DNA of 64,000 bases from Agmasoma carcini (nom. nud.) (Eukaryota > Microsporidia > Thelohaniidae): contig JAOXFI010000011.1 of the NCBI GenBank assembly GCA_029232285.1, positions 43,257 through 107,256 on the forward strand. The letters are read 5' to 3'. Below the pieces are notes generated by a model, which made no database searches, was not told the DNA's origin, and saw only the letters and a list, made by a program, of their open reading frames with translations. The stretch's first letter is position 1. Every line of letters starts with the position of its first letter. A program made the translations under genes and the position numbers. This document shows positions 18,374-29,519 of this stretch, piece by piece.

Positions 18374-18920
18374 AAATAAAAAATATTTTAGGATTTTTTT
18401 AGCTTATGTTATAATTGATGGTTCAAAATATTTAGAAAAAAATTAAGGGTTGGCTATAGTATTAGTAAGAGTGATAAAAAATATTTTAATTATAAGATGT
18501 AAACGAAAATAATGATATAAGGTAAATTCATAATAATATATTATAGTCATCATAAGGTCATACTCAATCCTCATCAATCATATTCATCATCGTCATCTTC
18601 AGGTCATAGTCAATCCCCATCAATCATATTCATCATCGTCATCTTCAGGTCATAATCAACCATTTCATAATCACACTTTCATAATCACACTATCATAGTC
18701 ACACTATCATAGTCACATCATTAGGTCATAACCATGCCAGTATTGTCAGGTTAAAAATAAATTTATGGTCAATTATTGATATTTTCCCAAATTATACGAA
18801 AATATCAATTTTAACTAATAAAATATGATTAATTATTTACCTTTTTATGTTTTAACTTTTTATTTTTATTTATTTTATGTTTCAATTATTATTTTACTAA
18901 ATTTGTTTATTTAATAATAA
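18374..18920. other. Intergenic region with 60-bp and 13-bp tandem repeats
   Basis: From 18,545 to 18,655 a ~60-bp unit built on CATCAATCATATTCATCATC and GTCATCTTCAGGTCAT is present about twice with few differences. From 18,668 to 18,725 there are short ATCATAGTCACACT units. The rest is AT-rich without ORFs. Confidence 0.75.
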
Positions 18921-21900
18921 ATGTTCTATCTTGAGTTTGTTAAGTGCTTTGGTTTTCTAGAAGCTTTAAAAAAGCAAGATGACTCAAATATAGCAAATAA
19001 TAATGTTATAAACACGGCCATGATGTCACAAAATGGTAATATTGATAGTTGTGAATTCTTGAATTGGATCTACAATAACAATCAAAATTTGTTTAATGAT
19101 ATTAGCAATAATTTTACTAAAGAAATCAAAATGTGTGATTTTAACAAAGAATGTTATAATGAGATGTTAAAGAATCAAAAATGCTACAATAAATACACAA
19201 GAAGGGTTGAAACGACAACAAATAACAGTAAAACGAGTAAAAGTGAGGTAAAGACCAAAACTCTTTATATTCCTAAGACAATAGAAAGTATTAAAACAAT
19301 TACAGTAAATAATAAAGATTATATTGATGTAATTAAAAGAAGAGAAAATAATGTTAGTACAAGAAATTCAATATCAAATGTTGAAACAATTGTTGTAAAT
19401 GATAGAAATGACTTACCTGATGATAATCGTAATGTAAAAACAGTTATAATTGATGATATTAATAATAGAATAGATGTTGATAATTCTATTAAAAATACAA
19501 TTGTAAGATCAACAATCACAATTGATACAAATAATAATCCTAAAACTGATCAAATATTAAATAATACAATAACAAAGTCTGTTACTGTTACTACAAGAGA
19601 AAAAGATGAAAAAAAGGGAAGTGAAATAGTCACGACTACAGTAGAGACAATTACAAAAGAAGTTCCCAAAATAGAAACAATTACAAAAGAAATTCCTAAA
19701 ATAGAAACAATAACAAAAGAAGTTCCAATAATAGAAAAAACGGTAACAAATGATAACCAAATTAACGAAAATAATAAAATTACAACATCAAATGATAAAA
19801 AAGAAACAAATTCACCATCAATAAGTGTAGAAATCAGAGAAACAACAAAAACTATTACAAAAACAGTTGAACATACCTCTTTAGTTAAAGAAGACAAAAT
19901 AATAAATTCATCTACAAATACAACAATAAGAAATACAATCACAGTTGATGATACAACTACAGCTTCAAAATCTAAAAAATGTAAAAAAAACAAAAATATT
20001 AACAATTTAGTAGAAGATATGAACGTAATTGATGCATGTGATACAGAAGAGCTCTTTAAAAAGTTAGGAGACTTTATTAAGGAGGGTAAAGACAATGAAA
20101 GAATCATAAGTGTGATTGATGTGATGAAAGGGTGTAAAAAAAGAAAGAATTTAGAGGTTGATGATATTCTTAAAGGATTACCATCAAAGAATGAAAATAA
20201 AATACCAAAAGTTTCATCATTAATATGTAGTGATAAAAAATCGTTAGTCACTTCAGTTAGTACTGATAAAAAATCATTATTCACTTCAGTTAGTACTGAT
20301 AAAGAATCGTTAGTCACTCCAAATATTACAATTGAACGTATTACTGTTACTAGTGATGTACCTATTATTTCAACAACTGATATAATAGAAGATTTAATTA
20401 TTAATAAAACAAGTACAATAAATACAACAAATACAATAAGTACAACTAATACAATAAATACGACTAATACAACAAATAAAACAAATACAACAACCAAAAC
20501 AAATACAACAACCAAAACAATAAAAACCACCAAAACTTTTAATACGACCAAAACAATAAAAAAAACAAAAACAGTTGAATCAATAAAAGAAACTACTAAG
20601 ACTGAAGATGGTAATAAAATATGGCCTTTATTTAAGAGAGCTAAGACTTCTACAATATTATTAACAGTTGAACCTGAACAAAACATTGACTCTATCAAGT
20701 ATAGTGTGATTTCTGAATATTTAAAAACAATAAGTCATGATCATAAAAATATAACTGGATTATCAGAAAAGAAAAGACTTGAAGAGTTGAACAATACAAT
20801 CAATAATGGTTATGATCAAAGAGAATTATCTAATAATGAGATAAGTAATGATGTAGGAGTAGAGCCTACTGTTATGTATGTTACAGAAGAGAAAACTGTT
20901 ACAAGTAAGCCCTCTGATCATAGTTCAATGATAAAAGAAGATAAAATTAGAATTATAACAGTAATTAATGAAAGAACAGTGACAGAACCTGACTTAAAGA
21001 CCATTGATGAGAGTTCTAAATCTATTTTAGATGATAAAATACCATTTGAAGGTGTAACTAAAACACTTACAGTATTTGATAGACCTGTGATCAAGAATCA
21101 ATTGACTAATAATTTAAAAGATGAAAAAGAGACGTTAAGCAATTATGAAAGAGTTAAAACAGTTACTATAAATGATAATAAAGAAAGTCAAAAGGAAAAT
21201 AATGAAAAGGTTAAGACAGTCACCATAAACGAAAAGAGTGATAAGAAGGGGGTAGCTAGTGTTGATTCTAAAGAAAGTCAGAATGAAAAGGTTAAGACAG
21301 TCACTATAAATGATAAAGAAGATACTGGTGTTGATCCTGATAATGAAAAGGTTAAGACAGTCACCATAAATAATAAAGAAGATGATAGTGTTGATCCTGA
21401 TAATGAAAAGGTCAAGACAGTCACCATAAATAATAAAGAAGATACTGGTGTTGATCCTGGAAATAATGAGAAGGTTAAGACAGTCACCATAAATAATAAA
21501 GAAGATACTAGTGTAGATACAAAACATGATGAACAAACAAATATATTAAAAGAAAATAAACCTACCAAAACTGTTATTGATGAAAAGAAACAAAATAAAG
21601 AAGAAAAAAATATTCCTAAAACGATCACAGTAACACGATCGGATGAGAATAAAGAAAATATAAAATTTGTAACTGTTGATAATGAAATTTCTAAATCTAC
21701 TGAATTAGAATGCTTAGAAAAAAATGTTAAAACTGTAACTGTTGAAAAAACACCAAAAACAATTGAAAATACTAAAACTATCACTGTTGATAGGTCTATC
21801 ACAGTACAAAACACAACAACTTTGACTATAAACGAGTCATCAACTTTTAATCATATTGAAGAAGAGATAATGGGAAATGAACCTGATAAGACTTTTGAGT

Positions 21901-22403
21901 CATCACCAAAGAAAACGGTTACTGTAGAAGAAGAAATTACTAAAACATTAACAATTGATGGAGAAAATGTTAAAAATGATAAAAAATCTACAACAAAAGT
22001 TGAAAATATCAAAAAATATGAAAATGATAATTCTACAAGTCGAACATTTAAGGAAAATAATAAAGTTGAAAATGTTACTAAAATAAATGATAAAACTAAG
22101 TCAATTGGAGAAATAAACACTGGAGATGAAAATATCAAAAAATATAAAAATTCTAAGTCAATTGGAGAAATAAACAATAGAAATAATTTTGATGATGAAA
22201 TTTCTAATAAAAAAGGAAAAGCAACTAAAACAGTTACAATCAAGTCTAAAAATGATGATACAAGATCAAAACCTTTAATAGACGAAGCTGAAATACAAAT
22301 AATGAGTGGAGATCATCAAATCAACTTTGCACTTCCAATTGGAAAATTAGAAAAATTAGTTGAAAAATATAAAAATAAGAAAAAAAAATTAAACTTTGTT
22401 TAA
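18921..22403 (+). CDS. Large Thr/Lys/Asn-rich repeat protein with KTVT motifs
   Basis: This is a 1,160-residue protein of unknown family. The first ~100 residues contain five Cys and look partly folded, with a weakly hydrophobic start that is not a convincing signal peptide. Residues ~100-350 are Thr/Val/Ile repeats such as TITKEVPKIE. A charged, possibly folded island spans ~355-430 (CDTEELFKKLGDFIKEG...). A Thr/Asn/Lys tract is encoded near nt 20,400-20,590. Six ~20-residue repeats of the form EKVKTVTINxKEDxxVDPDN are encoded at nt ~21,145-21,530. A basic tail ends the protein. KTVT or KTIT occurs throughout and also appears in the proteins at 30,036 and 32,275. It may be structural (spore wall, polar tube or cytoskeletal matrix); this is inference from composition only. 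Confidence 0.72.
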   Translation: MFYLEFVKCFGFLEALKKQDDSNIANNNVINTAMMSQNGNIDSCEFLNWIYNNNQNLFNDISNNFTKEIKMCDFNKECYNEMLKNQKCYNKYTRRVETTTNNSKTSKSEVKTKTLYIPKTIESIKTITVNNKDYIDVIKRRENNVSTRNSISNVETIVVNDRNDLPDDNRNVKTVIIDDINNRIDVDNSIKNTIVRSTITIDTNNNPKTDQILNNTITKSVTVTTREKDEKKGSEIVTTTVETITKEVPKIETITKEIPKIETITKEVPIIEKTVTNDNQINENNKITTSNDKKETNSPSISVEIRETTKTITKTVEHTSLVKEDKIINSSTNTTIRNTITVDDTTTASKSKKCKKNKNINNLVEDMNVIDACDTEELFKKLGDFIKEGKDNERIISVIDVMKGCKKRKNLEVDDILKGLPSKNENKIPKVSSLICSDKKSLVTSVSTDKKSLFTSVSTDKESLVTPNITIERITVTSDVPIISTTDIIEDLIINKTSTINTTNTISTTNTINTTNTTNKTNTTTKTNTTTKTIKTTKTFNTTKTIKKTKTVESIKETTKTEDGNKIWPLFKRAKTSTILLTVEPEQNIDSIKYSVISEYLKTISHDHKNITGLSEKKRLEELNNTINNGYDQRELSNNEISNDVGVEPTVMYVTEEKTVTSKPSDHSSMIKEDKIRIITVINERTVTEPDLKTIDESSKSILDDKIPFEGVTKTLTVFDRPVIKNQLTNNLKDEKETLSNYERVKTVTINDNKESQKENNEKVKTVTINEKSDKKGVASVDSKESQNEKVKTVTINDKEDTGVDPDNEKVKTVTINNKEDDSVDPDNEKVKTVTINNKEDTGVDPGNNEKVKTVTINNKEDTSVDTKHDEQTNILKENKPTKTVIDEKKQNKEEKNIPKTITVTRSDENKENIKFVTVDNEISKSTELECLEKNVKTVTVEKTPKTIENTKTITVDRSITVQNTTTLTINESSTFNHIEEEIMGNEPDKTFESSPKKTVTVEEEITKTLTIDGENVKNDKKSTTKVENIKKYENDNSTSRTFKENNKVENVTKINDKTKSIGEINTGDENIKKYKNSKSIGEINNRNNFDDEISNKKGKATKTVTIKSKNDDTRSKPLIDEAEIQIMSGDHQINFALPIGKLEKLVEKYKNKKKKLNFV
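21145..21530 (+). repeat. In-frame tandem repeats encoding VKTVTIN units
   Basis: Six units of ~54-81 bp share GTTAAGACAGTCACCATAAA. The central ones are nearly identical ~60-bp copies, so recent expansion is likely. Confidence 0.85.
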
Positions 22404-22469
22404 TGTAGTTAAATATGGTGTGAAATAATAGAATAAATATGCTGATACATTGAAATAATAAAGTTTTAA

Positions 22470-22868
22470 TTATTGTTTAACGTACTTAAAGATCTTAAGT
22501 ATGGTATGAATTAAGAGGATAAACATGGTACCACATTGAATAAATAAATAGACATACGGATTTTTTACACCAGACATGCTTATGATGGCTTGTAATATAA
22601 AATTTGAGATAAGTGTAAACATCAAAACAACATTGGCATAGGCCAAATATTTAAGCCATTTATAAGTACCTTTCTTAAGAGTCGAACCTGAGGGGTTATT
22701 AAGATTTTGTTCGTTTTCATTCTCAAAATTAGTTTCGTTAGAACTTTGTTGGTTTAGCGTAGGATTTTGACTATGACCTTCGAGATTTAAATGTGTTGGC
22801 CTATTTCTTGGAATTGTAACTGATTGAATAGGATTTTCAACTTGAATGGAAGATTGTGAAATGTCCAT
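22470..22868 (-). CDS. Small membrane protein with two C-terminal helices
   Basis: This is a 132-residue protein. The N-terminal ~65 residues are polar (Asn/Ser/Gln/Pro) and probably cytosolic and disordered. Two hydrophobic helices follow at ~72-95 (YLAYANVVLMFTLISNFILQ) and ~103-125 (PYVYLFIQCGTMFILLIHTIL), ending in a short basic tail KIFKYVKQ. There is no signal peptide, so it would be inserted as a hairpin-type membrane protein. It is convergent with the large KTVT protein, only 66 bp apart. The ATG is in context TTTACC-ATG-G. No family is recognised. Confidence 0.68.
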   Translation of the reverse strand: MDISQSSIQVENPIQSVTIPRNRPTHLNLEGHSQNPTLNQQSSNETNFENENEQNLNNPSGSTLKKGTYKWLKYLAYANVVLMFTLISNFILQAIISMSGVKNPYVYLFIQCGTMFILLIHTILKIFKYVKQ

Positions 22869-23490
22869 GGTAAATTTTTAAAATTTAGATTTTAATAAAA
22901 TTGTTATATTTTGAAAAAATAGAAAGCTTGTGAAATGTTTATGTTAAATTATGAGTTTGAATGGGTTAAATAGATAAAAAACAGTTTATTTTTGTTAAAT
23001 GACTTATATATTGAAATGTTATATATTACTTTGAAAGGTTAATATTTTATTATATGATTGATTAATTTTTCGTAAAATTTTTAAATAATTTTAAGAAAAA
23101 CATCACTACATTATAAAGTTTAAATTGATAAACGAGAATTAATCTTAAATATTTATTTTTGATTAATAATGTGATTTATATATTACATAGTATGAATACC
23201 TTTATATAATCAACTCTATTACACGTTTATACAACCTTCTAGAAAAAAATACACACCCAAATTTTAATATAAGATTATAACAAAATGATGATTAATAAAC
23301 ATTAAGTGAGATTAACAATATTGATGATTATGAATTAGTAGAAATATTACAAACTAATTCATTAATTTACAGAGAAAACGTTAAAGGTGTATAAACAGAA
23401 ATTATATAGATTTTAATGTTGATATAAGAATTATATTTTCAGTTTCTCATTATAGTATTTAGGTCTATTTCAATTCTAAAAAATAATTTG
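22869..23490. other. AT-rich spacer at the start of a relic-filled gap
   Basis: No convincing ORF, repeat or RNA gene is seen in this stretch. The whole interval 22,869-26,744 is gene-poor and holds the relics listed separately. Confidence 0.5.
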
Positions 23491-23975
23491 AAAAAACCCA
23501 CTTTTATTAAAAGAATTCCTGATCCTGACTTTCCTTATGATAAACATAAATTTATTTATAGAATTATACAGGTTAACGAAACCATGTTAGATCACAAGTG
23601 TAGATATAAAATATAGAAATTTGATGTATTTTTTCAAAAATTATCTCCAATGGACAAGGCTGCAACTATTTTACCTATTATAAATCAACAGTTGTCTCAA
23701 TTAGTATCATATACACCAATGAAGCTCTTTTTTATAAAACTTTAACAAGAATAATATTTGAACACTGTACAATGTATCATAAGTATAGATTTCTTGATAG
23801 AGAACATAGAATACACTCAGAACGTTTTAATAATTGCACCAAAATTGAAATTAAAACAAGAGGGGGTATCAAAGTTTATAATTGGGATGTTTTTGTTATA
23901 AATGGCTTCATAAGAACAATATTGATCATAATATTTTTATTTTATAGAAAAAATCAAAGTCGGGATTTTTGGTGA
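23491..23975 (+). pseudogene. Decayed protein-coding gene of unknown family
   Basis: One frame from ~23,491 reads KPTFIKRIPDPDFPYDKHKF...NETMLDHKCRYKI, a stop, then FDVFFQKLSPMDKAATILPI and INQQLSQLVSYTPM. A second frame from 23,772 continues MYHKYRFLDREHRIHSERF...NGFIRTILIIIFLFYRKN. The composition is that of a real protein, unlike random AT-rich translation, but there are stops and at least one frameshift. It may be a transposon-encoded protein or a dead host gene. No family was recognised. Confidence 0.45.
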
Positions 23976-24950
23976 ACATTGATCCATTTTTTTTAAAATA
24001 GCTGACATGTTTATATAAACTTTTCTTCTTTTGATAATTTTTAATCAAAATTGAAAATATAATTTCTTAGATTTTACCAGGATCAAAAACTATTATACAA
24101 TGATGATCTTATGCCACATTCACCGATTTTAGTCATTAAATTTATCAAATTTTGCTTCAAACAAGATCATAAATATTCTACTAGGTTAAAATAGGGGCTC
24201 TATGAAATAAATTTTATAGATCATTGTCTTGTTGGAAATTTTTAATACTTTCTCATTATCTGAATATGATAAAAATCATTCAAAACTCTGTTTTAAAACA
24301 CCATCTCTGCTCATACAACCCTAAACATATTTTACCAAAATTAACAGCTTCGTTTATTTCTTTTCGTTATATTTTATCGCATAGAATCATTATAGATTTT
24401 AAAGAAACTTTTATCAAAAGATATAGCGTTACTTAAATTTATTTGGTTTCAATTGTCGATGTTTTCAGTATATTTGAGATTTGATAATTTTGGTTTAGAA
24501 GGAGGATAAACATATCTAAAGAGATTTTTAAGAAAAGACACACATATACATTTGATTCATATTTTGTTTTTAATGGTTCGACATGTAGCGTACGGGTTTT
24601 ATTGATCCTTTAATTTACATTACTGATATCAATTGATTTACTCAAGCAATTACCACTTTTTTATATCATTATATTTTCTAGTGTTATATTACGTGGTAGA
24701 TCTCATTGAATCGATTTAATAAATCAAACCATCATAGAAATTTTAACCTTTAATGAATTCAGAAATATTTACAAATTATGTATATGTTTTTAATACGGAG
24801 AGTTCATATCGAAATTTCTAGATTTCCAGTTTTTTGATCAATAATATTATAAAATTTTACATATTATAAATAAAAATCATTGGTATAATCAAATAATTGA
24901 TTTTGATTTTTAAATGATACATTTAACATATGGTACCATGTTCATATGAA
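23960..24950 (-). mobile_element. Eroded Tc1/mariner relic, copy C
   Basis: On the minus strand, nt ~24,290-24,430 match the transposase region of the better-preserved element at 61,157. The DNA corresponding to AAACGAAGCTGTTAATTTTG and GGTTGTATGAGCAGAGATGG aligns with that copy's NETVKFGKKK...GCMSRNG segment, and just upstream is a DKSFFKIYNDSM-like stretch. The frame is broken. No intact terminal repeats were found, so the ends given are approximate. Confidence 0.6.
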
Positions 24951-25384
24951 AGTGGGTTGTAGGATGTTAATTATTGGTATTAAAATACGGTACGTTTCTT
25001 TATAATAACAATACCAAATATTCAAGTAATACTACTTTCATACCAATTATATAAACTGTATCAATTCCACTCTTTTATGAACGTTCACGATGCTATACAC
25101 GTTCAGCATTGATTCAAAATCAGAATTATCTACCTACTTCCCATTGACCATTTTAAGAATTGTATTATTTGAATAACCTGCTTTGTATTTTGATTATATA
25201 TTGTAAACCCTTTAAAATATTTTTTTGATTAAATACGCAAGCTCTAAAATTCCTATACCACTTTTGTATACAACACCAAATAAAATATTTATAATTTCTA
25301 TTATATTTTATAACCGAACAATTACGTTCTTTAAGGTTCAAATAATGTCATTCTAGATACCTTTTAAGATTTATTTAACCCACT

Positions 25385-25450
25385 TGTTTCAATTTATGGT
25401 ATTTAATTTATGGTATCTAATTTATGGTATTTAATTTATAGTATTTGGTT
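25385..25450. repeat. Short tandem TTTATGGTATTTAA repeat
   Basis: Four to five imperfect copies of a 14-bp unit TTTATGGTATYTAA lie in the gap between the relics and threonyl-tRNA synthetase. Confidence 0.8.
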
Positions 25451-25639
25451 TTTTATTAATCCAATATTCTTAACTACGACAAATGTATAAAAAAGAGATA
25501 AAACAGTAACTATTGTAAATATTTCAGTTTATTTGAACAAAAAATTTCAAGTGGAGAAAAACCGAAACACCAAGTAAAATCCTCTAAATCAAATAAAAAT
25601 AATGATCATACACTTATTATGCTTTGATAGAAAAAACGT

Positions 25640-25945
25640 AATTATCAAACCGTCTTAAGCCATCATAGATGATGAAATGAGACTTTAATAGCATCATACT
25701 ATATTATAGTAAGGCTTAGTGCTATTACGCACGCCAATCAACTTAATTCTTAAAGAAGTGACCCTTACCAGCCAATTAAGAAGAAGTACTCGTCTATAGA
25801 CCTCAAATCAGTTTATCAGAGTAAACAAGACTATCTTCAATAGTCCTACTTTGATTTCAGACAAACCCTGACCTGTTATGTTCCAATTAGCCGTTGTTTC
25901 TAAAGTTATCACCTGGGTGTCTGGACTCTTTGCAGAATGTTCAAA
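25640..25945 (+). repeat. Dispersed repeat R1, copy a
   Basis: This is the first and most diverged R1 copy. It keeps the order CATAGATGATG, GACTTTAATAGCATCATA, TATATTATAGT, GCTTAGTGCTATTACGCAC, TTAAAGAAGTG and CTGGACTCTTTG. No ORF is shared with other copies. A small partial copy (CTTATTAAGATGGCGACAGT) follows at 26,126-26,190. Confidence 0.65.
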
Positions 25946-26744
25946 AAGTATAAAAAGTAAATATATTCAGGGCAATAGTGATCGAAATACTTTATAGTCA
26001 TATTAGAAGATCTAAACTATAAATTACATCTACAAAATAGAGAAAATATATCAACATTAGAGAATAAACAATTGGCAAGAAAATAGCAATGATACACTTA
26101 TCATATTTTAATAAAAATTAATAAAGGCAGATTGTCATGCCTTATTAAGATGGCGACAGTAAAACTTTAAAGAAAACTACCACAGGAATTAAATTTAGTT
26201 TATATATTTGAGACCATAATATAATCTTCTACCAATAAAAAATCACTATTTACAACAAAAACTGTCATTATTAATCTTTATAGTCAGATTAGCTGTTGCT
26301 CCCAATGTTTCTATAATTATATTTGATATCATTTTTAAAAAAGTTTTCTGTTTTGATCTAATTCACCACACAAACACATTTTAACTTATATATCATCATT
26401 ATAAACACTTCCTATTGTAATACCTTAACTTAAATATATAAAATATAATTATTTTATTAAAATTATCACAATTTTTAATAGAAAAATTTAGTACTTAAAA
26501 ATTTTTAAATAATGTAAATTTAATAAATACAAACAAACTAATCAATAAATATAATTCATAAATAAACTAAACTTCACATGGTCTTTTAATATTGAAAAAT
26601 TAAAATCAATCATCTTTAATTAAAATCACTACTTTTGATGTAATTTGATTTAATTGATAGTTAGTTATATCAATTTTAATCAAATTAAATACACCATTAA
26701 TTAAAACATTTATTATTTATATTCCTAGTATAAAATTTTACCAT
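25946..26744. other. AT-rich upstream region of threonyl-tRNA synthetase
   Basis: Apart from the partial R1 fragment near 26,126-26,190, this ~800 bp holds no recognisable gene or RNA. The last bases before the ATG read AAAATTTTACCAT. Confidence 0.5.
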
Positions 26745-28673
26745 ATGGAGCTTCAAAACAAAAATGAGATTATCGTAAAGATTGAAGACAGAGAAATCAA
26801 AACAGAACCTATCACAGTCGATCAACTAAGAAATAAATACTTTAGAGCCAGAAAGGACATCTTATCTTGCTCTATCGATGGTAAAATAACTAACTTAACC
26901 ACATTAATCACTCACTCTTGTACTTTGGAACTTTTAAACTTTGAGGACAAACGTGCAAAAGAAATATTCTGGCATAGCACTGCTCACGTCTTGGGTAACG
27001 CCCTAAAAAATCTATATGGAGCTAAACTGGTCAATGGCCCTCCCATTGAAGAAGGCTTCTTCTATGATGTTGAATGCGACTATCCTATTTCATCCAAGGA
27101 CTTTCCTAACATTGAAAAGGAAATGAAAAAAATCATATCAAACAATCTAAATTTCATACAAAAGCAGGTCAATAAACAAGAACTCTTTAATATGTATGAA
27201 GGAAATGAATGCAAGCAATATTTCATTAACAAAATTGAAGATGAGAAAATATCAGTTTATTTCAACTCTAAGAACGACCTTCAAAACTTAAGTCTTGAAC
27301 CAGCCTTCTTTGATATGTGTAGGGGTCCACACTTGCCATCAACGAAATATATCAAATCAGTAAAATTAACAAAAATAGGTGCTGCTTATTTCTTAAATGA
27401 TGCTAACAACAAAAGTCTTATACGTATCTACGGTATATCCTTCCCTTCTCAAACATTGATGGACGAATATAATGAGAAAATAAGAAGAGCCCTAGAATGT
27501 GACCATAGGAAAATTGGTGCTGAAAGAAAATTATTTTTATTCTCTAAAATGAGTCCTGGAAGCTGCTTTTGGTTGCCTGATGGTGCTTTTATTTACAACA
27601 CACTTGTTGAATTTCTAAGAAAGGAATACAGGAAGAGAGGATTCAAAGAGGTAATTACCCCAAATATCTACTCAATTGATCTTTGGAAGAAAAGCGGTCA
27701 CTATGAAAACTATAGGGACAATATTTATATGCTTGAGACAGAAGAATTCGGACTTAAACCAATGAACTGTCCAGGCCATTGTGTTATGTTCTCAAATATT
27801 GATGTTTCTTTTAGGCAACTACCCTTAAGATTTGCAGATTTTGGTGTTCTTCATAGGAATGAAGTTTCTGGTGCACTAACAGGACTAACAAGGGTCAGAA
27901 GGTTCCAACAGGACGATGCTCATATATTTTGCATGCCATCTCAAGTCAAATCTGAAATTCAAAACTGCTTAGACTTCCTTACATTTGTTTATGGTATTTT
28001 CAATTTCAAATTTTCACTTTTCTTGAGTACAAGACCAGAAAAATATTTGGGAGAGTTGGAAGATTGGGATAATGCTGAAAATCAGATGAGAGAAGCTCTA
28101 GAAGGATTTAAATATGAACTTAATGAAGGCGATGGTGCCTTTTATGGACCTAAGATTGATATTATATTAAATGATGCGCTTGGTAGAAAGATTCAGTGTG
28201 CTACAATCCAACTTGACTTCCAATTACCTAAGAGGTTTGAATTGGAGTATAAGTCACACGAAGGAACATGTGAAAGACCTGTTATGATCCACAGGGCAAT
28301 ATTTGGTAGTCTAGAAAGATTTATAGCAATTATTATTGAGAATTTCAACAAATTACCATTCTGGATCAACCCTAAGCAAATAGCTGTTATTAATATTGGT
28401 AAGAATGAGGAATATTCTAATTTAGTAATGGAGAAACTTAGTGATTTTGAAGCTAAACTATTTGAAAATGATAGTACATTGGATTATAGAGTGAGAAGAG
28501 CCTTTAATGAGAAGTTTGCAGCTATCTGTGTAGTTGGTGATAAAGAAGCAGCTGATAATACTGTTAATTTACGATTCAAGGATAGTAAGAAAGTTGTCAG
28601 CCTTGATGAATTTAAGTTAATGGCTGAGCGCTGCGTCAAGGAAAGAATTGAGATGGATGGATTTTTTAATTAA
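26745..28673 (+). CDS. THRS: Threonyl-tRNA synthetase, cytosolic
   Basis: This is a 642-residue class II aminoacyl-tRNA synthetase that charges tRNA-Thr. Domains in order are an N-terminal TGS domain (~1-70), an editing/SAD domain with FWHSTAHVLGNAL and the later DMCRGPHLPSTKYI block, and the catalytic core from ~250. The core has motif 2 RFADFGVLHRNEVSGALTGLTRVRRFQQDDAHIFC and motif 3 GSLERFIAIIIEN, then an anticodon-binding domain from ~545. The zinc ligands expected for ThrRS are all visible: Cys in MNCPGHC, His in DDAHIFC and His in VMIHRAI. The length is slightly below yeast Ths1 (734), mostly because the N-terminal extension is missing. It is convergent with the gene at 28,692, only 18 bp away. 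Confidence 0.97.
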   Translation: MELQNKNEIIVKIEDREIKTEPITVDQLRNKYFRARKDILSCSIDGKITNLTTLITHSCTLELLNFEDKRAKEIFWHSTAHVLGNALKNLYGAKLVNGPPIEEGFFYDVECDYPISSKDFPNIEKEMKKIISNNLNFIQKQVNKQELFNMYEGNECKQYFINKIEDEKISVYFNSKNDLQNLSLEPAFFDMCRGPHLPSTKYIKSVKLTKIGAAYFLNDANNKSLIRIYGISFPSQTLMDEYNEKIRRALECDHRKIGAERKLFLFSKMSPGSCFWLPDGAFIYNTLVEFLRKEYRKRGFKEVITPNIYSIDLWKKSGHYENYRDNIYMLETEEFGLKPMNCPGHCVMFSNIDVSFRQLPLRFADFGVLHRNEVSGALTGLTRVRRFQQDDAHIFCMPSQVKSEIQNCLDFLTFVYGIFNFKFSLFLSTRPEKYLGELEDWDNAENQMREALEGFKYELNEGDGAFYGPKIDIILNDALGRKIQCATIQLDFQLPKRFELEYKSHEGTCERPVMIHRAIFGSLERFIAIIIENFNKLPFWINPKQIAVINIGKNEEYSNLVMEKLSDFEAKLFENDSTLDYRVRRAFNEKFAAICVVGDKEAADNTVNLRFKDSKKVVSLDEFKLMAERCVKERIEMDGFFN

Positions 28674-28691
28674 AAGAATATCAACATATTT

Positions 28692-29519
28692 TTATTTTAA
28701 GTATTGTCTTTCTACCTTTCTAACCTCTTTGCATGGTTCTCTACAGCTTTCGTTATCGCATATGCATACGTTGATCATATCTTTTCCTTTTAGGGGGTAT
28801 TCTGTGTTGAAAATGATTTGATCGATTATGGGTATTTCGTATGATTCATTCATTAGGTCTAATATTGATTTCTTTTCACTGCTAGCCAGTTCTTGTAGAT
28901 ATTTCTTGAGGACATAAACGCCTTCGTCCTCGTCATTCTGTTTGGTATTTTTGTCAATGTAAAGACCAAATTTGCCAAGTTTTGAGTTTTCTGCTAATTT
29001 AGAGAATGGACCGAAATTGAAACCTTCAAATATTTTTGATTTGTCAGTGAATGTGTTATTTTCTTTAAAGAATTGTATTTTTTTAAAATAATCAAAATAT
29101 TTGTTGTTTTCCTCATAAATTGCAATGTTTTTAACTTTTCCAATATTTTCTTTAAATGATAGATCGTTGTATTTTGAAAATATTTTAGTTATTAAGCGAA
29201 TGTCTGTAGGTATTTTGTTTATACCATCATAGTTTTTGGTTGTTTGTACTGTAGAAATGGTATTGTTAGAGCCCAATGTAGCTTTGTTTAGGTTTTTAAA
29301 GTTGTCTGATAGTTGAGAAAAGGTTTTTTCTATGTTATTTACCATTTTTTGGTTCTTTCTTGGATCCATCATAAAAGAATTGTTCTTATTCATAGATAGG
29401 CCGTTCTCATTCATAGATAAGTTGTCAGGTGTGGTGTAATCGTTGGTTTTTTCTACTATTTCCAGCTGAATGACCTCATATTCTTTACATGTAATAGCTA
29501 TGTAGTATTTAAGAAGCAT
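28692..29519 (-). CDS. Hypothetical protein with C-terminal Cys cluster
   Basis: This is a 275-residue protein from the ATG ending at 29519 (the frame is open five codons upstream to a TTG). The N-terminus MLLKYYIAITCKEYEV is only a weak signal-peptide candidate. The middle is Asn/Lys/Ser-rich with many Phe and Tyr residues (KIFEGFNFGPFSKLAENSKL). The end carries CICDNESCREPCKEV, a compact four-Cys cluster reminiscent in spacing of the Cys-rich end of the protein at 32,275. It lies upstream (5' side on the plus strand) of two other minus-strand genes for exported low-complexity proteins. Function is unknown; a spore wall or polar tube role would be a guess from length and composition. Confidence 0.6.
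   Translation of the reverse strand: MLLKYYIAITCKEYEVIQLEIVEKTNDYTTPDNLSMNENGLSMNKNNSFMMDPRKNQKMVNNIEKTFSQLSDNFKNLNKATLGSNNTISTVQTTKNYDGINKIPTDIRLITKIFSKYNDLSFKENIGKVKNIAIYEENNKYFDYFKKIQFFKENNTFTDKSKIFEGFNFGPFSKLAENSKLGKFGLYIDKNTKQNDEDEGVYVLKKYLQELASSEKKSILDLMNESYEIPIIDQIIFNTEYPLKGKDMINVCICDNESCREPCKEVRKVERQYLK

Noticed and set aside
19550..21814. Long minus-strand ORFs (up to 382 codons) opposite the KTVT protein
   Set aside because: They are the complement of Thr/Asn/Lys repeats and give Val/Phe/Ser/Leu low-complexity only; the plus strand has the start context and the folded islands.
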